64,000 nt of DNA, from contig NZ_JABBGG010000005.1 of NCBI RefSeq assembly GCF_012927275.1, positions 62,001 through 126,000 on the forward strand, in the 5' to 3' direction. Both the position numbers and the translations under genes were made by a program. Below, in pieces: positions 27,815 through 35,637 of this stretch (positions are counted from its first letter, which is position 1; each line of letters begins with the position of its first letter). The DNA is from Massilia polaris. GTDB lineage: Bacteria; Pseudomonadota; Gammaproteobacteria; Burkholderiales; Burkholderiaceae_D. Below the pieces are notes generated by a model. That model saw only the letters and a program-made list of their open reading frames with translations, was not told the DNA's origin and did no database searches.

Positions 27815-28549
27815 ATGGATCAGTCTGAACGAATTGTTGAAAAGTATCTACAGTCTCTCGAACTTGGAACTATCGTTTTTGAGCCCGATGGGAATGTTCC
27901 TCCGGACTTCAGCATCGGGGGAATGATTGGAGTGGAAGTACGCCGTCTTAACCAAAACTACCACCTCAAGGATTCGCGAACGGAAGGATTGGAGCAGGTG
28001 GCGATACCCCTCTGGCAGCGCACGGAAAAATACTTTCCCGCTATCGGCAAGTCGATCGATGGAGAGAGCTGGTATGTAACCTTAATCTACAAGCGTCCGC
28101 AAATAGCGTGGAAAATTGCTGAGCCCATCATTCGCCGCGAACTATTTATGTTCATGAACGCGCAGAATCGTCAGCCCATCACTATCCGCATTAACGATAC
28201 ACTTCAACTAAAATTGCGAAGAGCTGGGAAGGATCAGGGAAGTTTTTTTTTGCTCGGATCAAGTCTCGATCGCGACTCCGGCGGATGGGTGTTGAGCGAA
28301 GTCGAGACCAACCTCATGCTGTGCGTCGCTGAAAAGGCGCGCAAGGTTTCTCCGTATCGATCGCGGTATGCATCTTGGTGGCTCATTCTGGTTGATCACA
28401 TCGCTCTTGGTGTAAGGGAATGCGAACAAGAACGGTTTCGGGCCAGCCTTGTTGTTAATGCCGAGTTCTCTGCATGGGGAAAAGTCATACTGATAGATCC
28501 CAGAGATCATTGCCGCGCATTTGAAATTTGGCCGAGAACGGAATGCTGA
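27815..28549 (+). CDS. Putative PD-(D/E)XK-like island protein
   Basis: A 244-residue cytoplasmic protein of no named family. Residues 22-45 read FEPDGNVPPDFSIGGMIGVEVRRL: the PPDF (Asp31) followed by a strand with Glu41-Val-Arg43 fits the core of PD-(D/E)XK nucleases with Arg in place of Lys. The C-terminal part has a conserved-looking aromatic segment (YRSRYASWWLILVDHIALG). The ATG at 27815 is preceded by GAATGGGG; a longer start at 27767 is possible. It is divergent from the other nuclease-like gene and is the last complete gene before the right border of the insert. Nuclease activity is inference only. Confidence 0.65.
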   Translation: MDQSERIVEKYLQSLELGTIVFEPDGNVPPDFSIGGMIGVEVRRLNQNYHLKDSRTEGLEQVAIPLWQRTEKYFPAIGKSIDGESWYVTLIYKRPQIAWKIAEPIIRRELFMFMNAQNRQPITIRINDTLQLKLRRAGKDQGSFFLLGSSLDRDSGGWVLSEVETNLMLCVAEKARKVSPYRSRYASWWLILVDHIALGVRECEQERFRASLVVNAEFSAWGKVILIDPRDHCRAFEIWPRTEC

Positions 28550-28693
28550 TCGGTGATGTGTAGTTGCCCAGATTTCACATGACACACCCAGTCTATCAGA
28601 CAGCGGCTTCACGGTCGCTCTAAACGCGACCTATTCACGGCGGGTTAGGTTCGGAGCGCACCGCCAGGATCTACCATGACGCCGACTTAGTGA

Positions 28694-29041
28694 CTACCTG
28701 TCGGAGCATGTCAGAGCAAGTTCATTTTCGCACTTTCCTGGTGCAGGCCATACTTTCTTCCAATGCGCGACCCAAGCCACACCTCGATACGTTGTCATGG
28801 ATTTTTCTAAGTACGCATAGTGTTCAGGATTCGTATCGCCAAAAATTGCGGGCGACTCCGCGTACCCGGAGGCGTCGCTTTCCGGGCGCTGCAATGAATA
28901 GAAGGAACCATTGATCTCGATGGTCGGCAGCGCGCGCGAGGCGAATTCGAGCTCGCGGTGCTGCACCAGATCTTCCGGATAGAAGACCCCGCGCCACGGC
29001 TCATAGCGCCAGCCAGAAATTCCGATGCGGATCGTGCCCAT
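28694..29041 (-). pseudogene. 5' fragment of DUF72 gene joined to foreign sequence
   Basis: The first 55 codons repeat the N-terminus of the intact DUF72 gene (RIGISGWRYEPWRGVFYP, EINGSFYSLQRPES). Similarity then falls off quickly (SDASGYAESP against SYAAWYEATP), and the frame continues into unrelated sequence (NPEHYAYLEKSMTTYRGVAW and VAHWKKVWPAP, then a stop). The tail looks like the end of another protein but I cannot name it. This is the right-border counterpart of the M56 remnant at 22407. It is unlikely to be functional. Confidence 0.8.
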
Positions 29042-29165
29042 CGTTCACAGCATAGGCAGGGCGCATCGGCCGCTCCGTTCGCTGCCGAACCTTCTGCGTT
29101 AATGAACTTCGCGCGTGAAGGCTCCGGCAACTTTTCCGTCTGAATTGATCAGCATGTGCCAGTCG
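28877..29165. repeat. 289-bp direct repeat, right copy
   Basis: Second copy of the repeat at 22185-22473, same orientation, 4 differences. It contains the DUF72 5' fragment and the last 22 or so codons of the intact M56 gene. Confidence 0.95.
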
Positions 29166-30667
29166 CGCTGGCCGTGCTCGTGCCGCACACGGTACACATC
29201 CCATCCATTCTGGTCGACCATCAGGAACGTGACAGACTTGAGCCGGCCATACGGTGCCAGCTCGTTCGTGATCCGTGGGGCGACCCGGAGCACCTGCCTG
29301 GCGAACTGTGGCGTCAGGTCGTCGAGCCGGACCTTGCCTGCCACGGCCTGGTCGACATTGCGCCGCAGAAGTGCCTCACCGCCCGGCCTGGGCCTGGTGC
29401 GCACGATGTTCTGGTTGATCTTCATCGATGCGGCGGCGATACCGTCACGGTCGAGCCTTGGAGCGACGAAGTCCCCGCCCATCCAGTGCAGCCGGAGTCC
29501 GTCCACCTTGCCGCGCGCGTCGCGCTGGAACGCTAACTGGACATCGACGTCGCGCGAGAAGAACGCATCCTGGCGCTCCGCGTATTGTTCGATGCGCGGT
29601 TGTCCGCTCATCCGCGTCCACAGGCGCCGGCCGTCGCGCGTGACTTCCATCAGCACGAATTCGTCGACCTGGTAGGTGCCTTCGTAGTCGAGCAGGCGCG
29701 ATGCTGGCAGGTCGATCTGCTGGCGCGGCGCTTGCATTGCAACGCTTGGCGGCGGCGCGACTTGCGCGGCAATCGCGGCCATCGACAGGGCCAAACCGCC
29801 CAGGACGAAGCCGGCTGCGCGGCCTTTGGGGCCGGGCGCCCGCAGCATCAGGCGGATGCGCTGTTCCAGCAAGGAGCGCGATTCGGCCATCGCCGCCGCT
29901 GCCCCAAGATAGCCAGACTGGCGCTGGCCGACGTCAACCAGCGCCTCGCCGTAGGCGCGAACATCATGCCCGCCACGCAGCACGCGCGCGTCGCAATCGA
30001 CTTCGATGGCATGGCGCAGGCGGCGCAGCATCCACCACAGCGGCAGGTTCCACGGCATCAGTGCCAGCACGGCGATCGCGAACGCGAGCAGGTGCGGATC
30101 GCGCGCATCGACGTGCGATCTTTCATGCGCGATGACCAGCGACTGCTGAAGCGGCGACGCTTGCAGCAGCCACGCCGGGACAACGATTCGCGGGCGCACC
30201 AGGCCCACCACGGCGGGGCCTGCGTCCGGCGCGACCAGCACGTCGACGCCGGCCATTACCCGCTGCGCCCAGCGGCGCTTGCGCAGCTGCAGGGCGACGG
30301 CGCTGGCTGCGAGCGCGATCACGATCGCAAGCGACGCGGCGAGCGATACGCGTTCGAGAAGCGGGCCGGTTTGAACGCTGCTATCGACCGCCGCCGTTGG
30401 CGTAGCGATCCAGGTCGATGGCGACAATGCTGGTGAGGTTACCTCGCGCAGGGCGACCGGCGCGGTTACGGCGTTTGGCGCGAGACTTGCAGGCACCTGG
30501 ATCGACACCGTCGATATCACCAGCGGCAGCAGCGCGGCGGCGACTATCGCCGCCGCCCAGATCCAGCGCGTCGCGGCCCGGCGCAGGCGCGCGGACGCTT
30601 CGGCGGCGAGGGCTGCGCCGGCCAGCAGCAAGGTCACCATCACGGTGTACGCGATCCAGGCGATCAT
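29099..30667 (-). CDS. M56-family (BlaR1-like) membrane metallopeptidase
   Basis: A 522-residue protein with N-terminal membrane helices (residues 3-22, 36-58, 105-127, and one near 195-215) and a zinc-peptidase motif HERSH (His181, Glu182, His185) in LVIAHERSHVDARDPHLLAF. The C-terminal 200 residues form a beta-rich domain (YEGTYQVDEFVLMEVTRDGRRLW) rather than a penicillin-binding sensor, so the signal is probably not a beta-lactam. BlaR1-type proteins cleave the paired BlaI-type repressor on sensing a signal. The start overlaps the BlaI stop (ATGA). The last 22 or so codons lie in the 289-bp repeat. Confidence 0.93.
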   Translation of the reverse strand: MIAWIAYTVMVTLLLAGAALAAEASARLRRAATRWIWAAAIVAAALLPLVISTVSIQVPASLAPNAVTAPVALREVTSPALSPSTWIATPTAAVDSSVQTGPLLERVSLAASLAIVIALAASAVALQLRKRRWAQRVMAGVDVLVAPDAGPAVVGLVRPRIVVPAWLLQASPLQQSLVIAHERSHVDARDPHLLAFAIAVLALMPWNLPLWWMLRRLRHAIEVDCDARVLRGGHDVRAYGEALVDVGQRQSGYLGAAAAMAESRSLLEQRIRLMLRAPGPKGRAAGFVLGGLALSMAAIAAQVAPPPSVAMQAPRQQIDLPASRLLDYEGTYQVDEFVLMEVTRDGRRLWTRMSGQPRIEQYAERQDAFFSRDVDVQLAFQRDARGKVDGLRLHWMGGDFVAPRLDRDGIAAASMKINQNIVRTRPRPGGEALLRRNVDQAVAGKVRLDDLTPQFARQVLRVAPRITNELAPYGRLKSVTFLMVDQNGWDVYRVRHEHGQRDWHMLINSDGKVAGAFTREVH

Positions 30668-31035
30668 GATTTGTCCTTCGCGCTGTCGGCCAGCAGCTTG
30701 CGCATGCGGGCGATTTCGTCCGCGCCAAGCTTGCGGTCCGAGACCAGGTGGGCAAACAGCAGCTCGGCCGAGCCCTTGAACAATTTGCTGGTGAGGTGGG
30801 CGAGGGCGCTCTTGCGCGCCGCCTGCTGTTCGATCGCGGCGAAATAGCGGTGGCCGCGGCCCTCCTCGGTGTGGCCGACGTAGCCCTTGGTTTCGAGCGT
30901 ACGCAACACCGTCAGTACGGTGGTGTAAGCCAGTTCGTCATCCAGCTTCGCGCGCACTTCGGCGACTACCGACGGCCCGCAGTCCCACAGGACCTGCATG
31001 ACGCCGGCTTCGCGGTCGGTAAAGGTAATGTCCAT
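30664..31035 (-). CDS. BlaI/MecI-family repressor
   Basis: A 123-residue winged-helix repressor: TDREAGVMQVLWDCGPSVVAEVRAKL, then AYTTVLTVLRTLETKGYVGH (the DNA-recognition region, about residues 37-56) and a C-terminal dimer helix. The family is inactivated by proteolysis by the coupled M56 peptidase. Two palindrome-like sites lie 12-73 bases upstream, consistent with autoregulation and perhaps control of the gene ending there. Confidence 0.95.
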   Translation of the reverse strand: MDITFTDREAGVMQVLWDCGPSVVAEVRAKLDDELAYTTVLTVLRTLETKGYVGHTEEGRGHRYFAAIEQQAARKSALAHLTSKLFKGSAELLFAHLVSDRKLGADEIARMRKLLADSAKDKS

Positions 31036-31046
31036 CGCACCTCCTT

Positions 31047-31064
31047 CTACTATATGTTTAGTAG
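31047..31064. promoter_or_regulatory. BlaI-type operator 1
   Basis: CTACTATATGTTTAGTAG: perfect 6-bp half-sites CTACTA/TAGTAG around 6 bases, 12 bases upstream of the BlaI start. Confidence 0.65.
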
Positions 31065-31090
31065 ATCGTAGGCGCGATGTGCGGCGCTGT

Positions 31091-31108
31091 CAACTATAAG
31101 TTTAGTAG
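31091..31108. promoter_or_regulatory. BlaI-type operator 2
   Basis: CAACTATAAGTTTAGTAG: the same layout with one half-site mismatch, centred 44 bases (about four helical turns) from operator 1. It overlaps the last codons of the neighbouring hydrolase gene. Confidence 0.55.
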
Positions 31109-33003
31109 ACAGGCAGTTCGATGGCGCTTTCCATACCCGGCGCATGGTAGATGCGCTGGGTCGCCTTGCGGTAGTCGCCTGGCTGGGCGAAGAAAATATT
31201 CGGCACGAAGGTCTGCGGATTGCGCTCGTACAGCGGGAACCAGCTCGACTGGATCTGCACCATCACGCGGTGGCCGGGCAGGAAAACGTGGTCGGCGTTC
31301 GGCAGCTCGAAGCGGTAGCGCTCCACCTTGTTCGGCGTGACCGCGAGCGGCTTGTCGAAGCCCTGGCGATAGCGGCCGCGGAAGATGTCCATCGAGATGC
31401 CAAGCTGGTAGCCGCCCATCTCCGGCTGGGCCGACACTTCGTCCGGATACACGTCGATCAGCTTGACGACCCAGTCGGCGTCGGTGCCGGAGGTCGACGC
31501 GAACAGGTTCACCATCGGCGCGCCGGCGATCTTCATCGGCGCTGTGAGCGGCTCGGACACGTAGGTCAGCACGTCGGGGCGGTCCGAGAACGAACGCTGG
31601 TCGCTGACCAGCCACGGCTTCCACACAGCCGCATCGTGCATGCGCACCGGGCGCGATATGAACGGTACCGGCTTGGCAGGATCGGAAACGTACTCGTCGA
31701 ACTGCGCGCCGCCGGCCGGCTTGCCCTGGCCCAGCGCGAAGCCGGCCTTCAGGTACACCGGCTGCATCTTGCTTGACAGCGGCCACTTGTCCAGTTTCTG
31801 CCACTGGTCGGCGCCGGTGCGGTAGGACAGGACGGGCGCGGTATTCGCCTTCGGCGCGCCGTCGCGCAGGTGCTGGTCGAAGAAGGGCTGCATCACATCG
31901 CGGCGGAACTGCGCCGCGGTGTCGCCGTTGAATTTCAGCGGGCCGAGCGTCGAACCCTGGTAATTGACGCCGCTGTGGCGCCACGGACCGACAACCAGGT
32001 GGTTCATGTCGTTGTTCTTGTCCATGCGCTCGGTGGCGGCATAGGCCGCGTACGGGCCGTAGATATCCTCCTGGTCCCAGCGTCCGACGACGTGCATGGT
32101 CGGCACCTTCAGCGGGCGCGTAGCGAGGACCCGGTCGACCGCCTGCTCCTGCCAGAAACTGTCGTAGGCCGGATGTTCAAAAATCTTCTTCGTGAAATTC
32201 AGCTGGTCGATGCCGAAACGCCTGGCGTAATCGGACGTCGATCCGGCGCGCAGCGCGAACTCGTAATCGTCATACACGCCGGTCGAGAGCGACGGGGCGT
32301 TGCCGCGCGCGGTCGTCTGGGTGGCGAAGTAGTTCAGCATCGGCAGGCGGAATGCGCCGTTGTGGAACCAGTCGTCGCCGCGCCAGCCGTCGACCATCGC
32401 GCTCATCGGCACCGCAGCCCTCAAAGCCGGGTGCGGGTCGGCCAGCGCCATCAGCACGGTAAAGCCTTCGTACGACGAGCCGACCATGCCGACCTTGCCG
32501 TTCGACTGCGCCACGTTCTTGACCAGCCAGTCGATGGTGTCCCAGGCGTCGGTCGCGTGGTCGACCTGCGTTGTGTTCAGTGTGCCGCGCAGCGGGCGGT
32601 TCATCACATATTCGCCTTCCGATCCGTGCTTGCCGCGCACGTCCTGGAACACGCGGATGTAGCCGCCTGCGATGAAGTTGTCGTCGCCTTCCGGCAGCAT
32701 CGACAGCATGTGCGGGCTGACATTGCGCTCGGCGCGCTTGGCCGCGTTATAGGGTGTGCGGGTAAGCATCATCGGCGCACCTCTGGCATCCGTGGGGATC
32801 ACGATCACGGTGTACAGTTTGACGCCGTCGCGCATCGGGATCATCGCCACCTGCTTGACATAGTCGGCGCCGGGCACCGGCAGCTCGAAGCGCGCGGCGG
32901 GGATGTCGGGCGCCATCGCCGAGGTCTGGGCCGATGCCGGGGCATGCAGTGCAGTGAGAAGCAGGGAAAGGACGGATAACTGCAAGGCGATTCGGCGCGA
33001 CAT
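31102..33003 (-). CDS. CocE/NonD-family hydrolase, alpha-amino-acid ester hydrolase-like
   Basis: A 633-residue secreted serine hydrolase. A signal peptide (MSRRIALQLSVLSLLLTALHAPASAQ) is followed by an alpha/beta hydrolase with the nucleophile motif GSSYEG (Ser177), a helical cap, and a C-terminal jelly-roll domain of the X-Pro dipeptidyl-peptidase (S15) type. The segment GRWDQEDIYG carries an acidic pair like the carboxylate cluster of alpha-amino-acid ester hydrolases from Xanthomonas, and the length (about 637) matches. These enzymes hydrolyse or synthesise beta-lactam side-chain esters and amides in vitro; the natural role is unclear. The ATG at 33003 has GTGGAG upstream; a GTG 12 bases earlier is less likely. 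Its end abuts the BlaI operators. Confidence 0.9.
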   Translation of the reverse strand: MSRRIALQLSVLSLLLTALHAPASAQTSAMAPDIPAARFELPVPGADYVKQVAMIPMRDGVKLYTVIVIPTDARGAPMMLTRTPYNAAKRAERNVSPHMLSMLPEGDDNFIAGGYIRVFQDVRGKHGSEGEYVMNRPLRGTLNTTQVDHATDAWDTIDWLVKNVAQSNGKVGMVGSSYEGFTVLMALADPHPALRAAVPMSAMVDGWRGDDWFHNGAFRLPMLNYFATQTTARGNAPSLSTGVYDDYEFALRAGSTSDYARRFGIDQLNFTKKIFEHPAYDSFWQEQAVDRVLATRPLKVPTMHVVGRWDQEDIYGPYAAYAATERMDKNNDMNHLVVGPWRHSGVNYQGSTLGPLKFNGDTAAQFRRDVMQPFFDQHLRDGAPKANTAPVLSYRTGADQWQKLDKWPLSSKMQPVYLKAGFALGQGKPAGGAQFDEYVSDPAKPVPFISRPVRMHDAAVWKPWLVSDQRSFSDRPDVLTYVSEPLTAPMKIAGAPMVNLFASTSGTDADWVVKLIDVYPDEVSAQPEMGGYQLGISMDIFRGRYRQGFDKPLAVTPNKVERYRFELPNADHVFLPGHRVMVQIQSSWFPLYERNPQTFVPNIFFAQPGDYRKATQRIYHAPGMESAIELPVY

Positions 33004-33114
33004 CGATAACTCCACTGATTAGATGGAGGCATACTACCGAAGCATCGATTGTCGCGCAATCTTGCTCTTGCTGCCGTTACAATGCACGTATTTGCGAACA
33101 TGGGGAAGCACAAC

Positions 33115-33786
33115 ATGATCATCGTCCACCACCTGAACAACTCGCGCTCGCAGCGCATCCTGTGGCTGCTGGAAGAACTTGGCCTCCCTTACGAGATCAA
33201 GAAGTACCAGCGCGACCCCACGACCATGCTGGCGCCGCCCGAGCTGCGCGCCATCCACCCGCTTGGCAAGTCACCGGTGGTGGCGGACGGCGATACGGTA
33301 GTGGCCGAATCTGGCGCGATCATCGAATACTTCATCGAGCGCCAGGGCGGCACGCAGCTGGTGCCCGCGCCCGGCACGCCGGACAAGCGGCGCTACACCT
33401 ACTTCCTGCATTACGCGGAAGGCTCGGCGATGCCGCCGCTGCTGATGAAGTTTGTCTTCGACCGCATCGAAACCGCGCCAATGCCGTTCTTCGCCAAGCC
33501 GGTGGCGCGCTCGATCGCGCAAAAGGTCACGCGCGGTTTCATCATGCCGCAGATTCTCTCGCACCTGGCCTTCCTCGAGGCCGAGCTGGGCAAGAGCACC
33601 TGGTTTGCGGGAGAAGAATTCACGGCGGCGGACATCCAGCTCAGCTTCGTGATCGAAGCGGCGGCGTCGCGCGGCGGGCTCGATGAAAAATATCCAAGGC
33701 TGAATGCGTACCTGCAGCGCATCCATGCGCGGCCTGCATACCAGCGCGCACTGGAGCGCGGCGGCCCGTTCACGATCGGGAAATAA
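33115..33786 (+). CDS. Glutathione S-transferase
   Basis: A 223-residue GST of a different subgroup from the one at 15864. N-terminal thioredoxin domain MIIVHHLNNSRSQRILWLLEELGLPYEI with Ser/Arg at the thiol site, HPLGKSPVVADGDTVVAESGAIIEY for glutathione binding, and a helical C-terminal domain. Start placed at 33115, preceded by GGGGAAG; an in-frame ATG at 33100 would add five residues. It is 5 bases before the nuclease gene, probably in one transcript. Confidence 0.92.
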   Translation: MIIVHHLNNSRSQRILWLLEELGLPYEIKKYQRDPTTMLAPPELRAIHPLGKSPVVADGDTVVAESGAIIEYFIERQGGTQLVPAPGTPDKRRYTYFLHYAEGSAMPPLLMKFVFDRIETAPMPFFAKPVARSIAQKVTRGFIMPQILSHLAFLEAELGKSTWFAGEEFTAADIQLSFVIEAAASRGGLDEKYPRLNAYLQRIHARPAYQRALERGGPFTIGK

Positions 33787-33791
33787 AAGAG

Positions 33792-34568
33792 ATGGGCAAG
33801 CTGCTTGCGATCGACGGACTCAATATCGTCCGCCGCGTCTACGAAGCCAGTCCCGAGCCGGACTCGCGCGAGAAGGCCGATATCGCCCTGCGCCACGCGC
33901 TGTCGTCGTTCCGCAACCTGATCGCCGCGCATGAGCCGACGCACGTGCTGGCCGCGTTCGACTTCGGCGGCGCCACGTGGCGCCATGCGCTGTACCCGCG
34001 CTACCGCGAGAACCGCGCACCGATGCCGTCGTGCCTGCGCGAAGCGCTGCCGGGCTTCCACGACAAGCTGGCGCAGGCTGGCCTGCATGTGCTGATGCTG
34101 CCCGAGGTCGAGGCCGACGACGTGATCGGCACTGGCGTGCTGCGCTGGCTGCAGGAAGGGCGCGGCGACGCGATCATCGCCACCACCGACAAGGACCTGC
34201 ACGGCCTGATCGCGCAAGGCGCGCTGGTGTGGGATCACTTCAAGGGCGAGTGGCATGACGACGCCTGGGTGCGCAACAAGTTCGGCGTCGCGCCCGAGCT
34301 GCTGGTGGATTTGCTGGCGCTGATGGGCGACGTTACGGACGGCGTGCCGGGCGTATCGAAGGTCGGCATGAAGACGGCGGCCAAGCTGCTCAACGCCTAC
34401 GGCAACCTCGATGCGGTGATGGCAGGGGCGGGGATACTCAAGACACCGATCGGCGAACGCCTGCGCGCCGAGCGCGAGATACTGTACCTGTCACGCCAGC
34501 TGGTGCAGCTCAAGACCGACGTGCGCCTGGGTGTAAGCTGGAAGATGCTGGCGTACCAAACATTTTAA
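33792..34568 (+). CDS. xni: 5'-3' exonuclease / flap endonuclease, ExoIX-like
   Basis: A 258-residue stand-alone FEN-type nuclease, like E. coli Xni (251) and the 5'-nuclease domain of PolI. Acidic metal ligands are seen at Asp8 (LAIDGLN), in FDFGG, VEADDVIG and TTDKDLHGL, and in GDVTDGVPGVSKVG. The last element keeps the Asp pair of PolI-type nucleases that E. coli ExoIX has lost, so this copy may hold a full second metal site. A helix-hairpin-helix (VPGVSKVGMKTAAKLL) binds DNA. It lies just behind a GST gene and before a receiver-domain gene. Confidence 0.9.
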   Translation: MGKLLAIDGLNIVRRVYEASPEPDSREKADIALRHALSSFRNLIAAHEPTHVLAAFDFGGATWRHALYPRYRENRAPMPSCLREALPGFHDKLAQAGLHVLMLPEVEADDVIGTGVLRWLQEGRGDAIIATTDKDLHGLIAQGALVWDHFKGEWHDDAWVRNKFGVAPELLVDLLALMGDVTDGVPGVSKVGMKTAAKLLNAYGNLDAVMAGAGILKTPIGERLRAEREILYLSRQLVQLKTDVRLGVSWKMLAYQTF

Positions 34569-34586
34569 GAGCAAGGAAAAGAAGCG

Positions 34587-34976
34587 ATGTTGAAGGCAGT
34601 ACTTGTGGATTCGAACGCCATTTCGCGCGGCTTGCTCAACACCGTGCTGACCGACGGCAGCTACAACGTCGTCGGACACACGCACACGAGCGCGCAGGGC
34701 TACGCGCTGCTGCAGAAGCACCATCCGCACATCTTCTGCATCGCGCTGGAGCAGATGGAGGATGGGCACAACATCGTCGAGCAGGTCAGGGAGACGATGC
34801 CGAAGACGCTGATTTTCCTGGTGTCGGGTACGCTGGATGCGGCGACCATCCAGTCCGCGCTGGCGCGCGGCGTGCACGGCTTCATCGTGAAGCCGTTCAA
34901 GGCCGACGCGGTACTGAAGACGATCAGGAATACCGTGATTGCGGTGGTGAAGAAGAACAGCGTCCCGGCGAGTTAA
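34587..34976 (+). CDS. Stand-alone receiver domain lacking the phospho-acceptor Asp
   Basis: A 129-residue CheY-like protein. The fold markers are VLVDSN at strand 1 (only Asp8 of the usual acidic pair), LIFLVSGT at strand 4 (the Ser/Thr position) and FIVKPF with the conserved Lys. At the end of strand 3, where Asp should follow, the sequence is HIFCIALEQMEDG: Ala or Ile instead of Asp. It therefore probably works without phosphorylation, for example by protein binding. No DNA-binding or output domain is attached, and no kinase is nearby. Confidence 0.88.
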   Translation: MLKAVLVDSNAISRGLLNTVLTDGSYNVVGHTHTSAQGYALLQKHHPHIFCIALEQMEDGHNIVEQVRETMPKTLIFLVSGTLDAATIQSALARGVHGFIVKPFKADAVLKTIRNTVIAVVKKNSVPAS

Positions 34977-35545
34977 TAATTGCGCGGCAGCGGTCGTGGG
35001 GATCGGCCATGGCGGATGAGCCGCCACACAAAACCCGACAGCGAGTGCACCAGGCGCGAAAATGACGCAATGACCAGCGCCATGATGGCCGGCAGCACAG
35101 CGCCAAAGGTAAAGGTCATCGCGAGTACGAAGCCCAGCACATACTCAGCGCGATAGGCCGGCACGATTACCGATATCGCAAAGAGCGCCAGGAATATGTA
35201 AGTCAGCGCCGCGTGATTCAGCGTGAACGCGATGGCAAGCACTGCCCCATAGGCGAGTGCGCCAAACAACCCGGCCAGGACGGCGGGGCCAAGGCGCGCG
35301 CTGCCGAGCGTATTGCCGCCGCGTTTTGAAATTCGGCGCTGGATCAGGCCGGTAAGGGACCAGGTGAGTGCGGGAATAACAAGCACACCCCACCAGTTCG
35401 AGATGGCCGGCATGTCAGCGCGGTTGAGCAGGTGATGAGCCACGACCCCGCCGTTGAAGTGTTCCCACGCGAGGTGGGCCAGCTCGAGCATCAGTGCAAA
35501 GACGGTGAGGATGGCGCGCGTACGATTGGCGGGAACGGCATTCAT
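34973..35545 (-). CDS. Uncharacterised integral membrane protein
   Basis: A 190-residue protein with about five hydrophobic helices (AILTVFALMLELAHLAW, AISNWWGVLVIPALTWSLTGLI, AVLAGLFGALAYGAVLAIAF, ALTYIFLALFAISVIVPAY, VLGFVLAMTFTFGAVLPAIMALVIA). No family recognised. Start placed at 35545 (MNAVPANRT) with AAGGATAT as ribosome site. It is convergent with the receiver gene, with a 4-base overlap of the stop regions. Confidence 0.75.
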   Translation of the reverse strand: MNAVPANRTRAILTVFALMLELAHLAWEHFNGGVVAHHLLNRADMPAISNWWGVLVIPALTWSLTGLIQRRISKRGGNTLGSARLGPAVLAGLFGALAYGAVLAIAFTLNHAALTYIFLALFAISVIVPAYRAEYVLGFVLAMTFTFGAVLPAIMALVIASFSRLVHSLSGFVWRLIRHGRSPRPLPRNY

Positions 35546-35637
35546 GGCAGATATCCTTGGTGGCCGCCCGGTCAGGCGTCCGCCGAGTATATTGACACTT
35601 TTGCATGATGTAAACATGCATATGCCCGCCCCGCCGG

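Larger units (their letters stand above)
22474..28876. mobile_element. Putative genomic island of about 6.4 kb between direct repeats
   Basis: Block between the two copies of a 289-bp direct repeat. Its base composition is visibly less GC-rich than either flank (for example 27481-27540 has 20 G or C in 60), and codon use is mixed. It carries two operon-linked genes (PIN protein and 804-residue protein), two divergent nuclease-like genes and several gene remnants. No integrase, transposase, tRNA or terminal inverted repeat is seen, so homologous recombination through the DUF72-M56 flanks is the likeliest route of entry. Borders are approximate. Confidence 0.7.

Noticed and set aside
28259-28612. 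Minus-strand frame over the end of the 244-residue island gene
   Set aside because: Antisense to a better supported gene, with no start signal and no recognisable similarity.
22474-28876. Insertion sequence or integrative element with its own recombinase
   Set aside because: No transposase, integrase, terminal inverted repeat or tRNA site was found; only the long direct repeats argue for insertion, so recombination is favoured.
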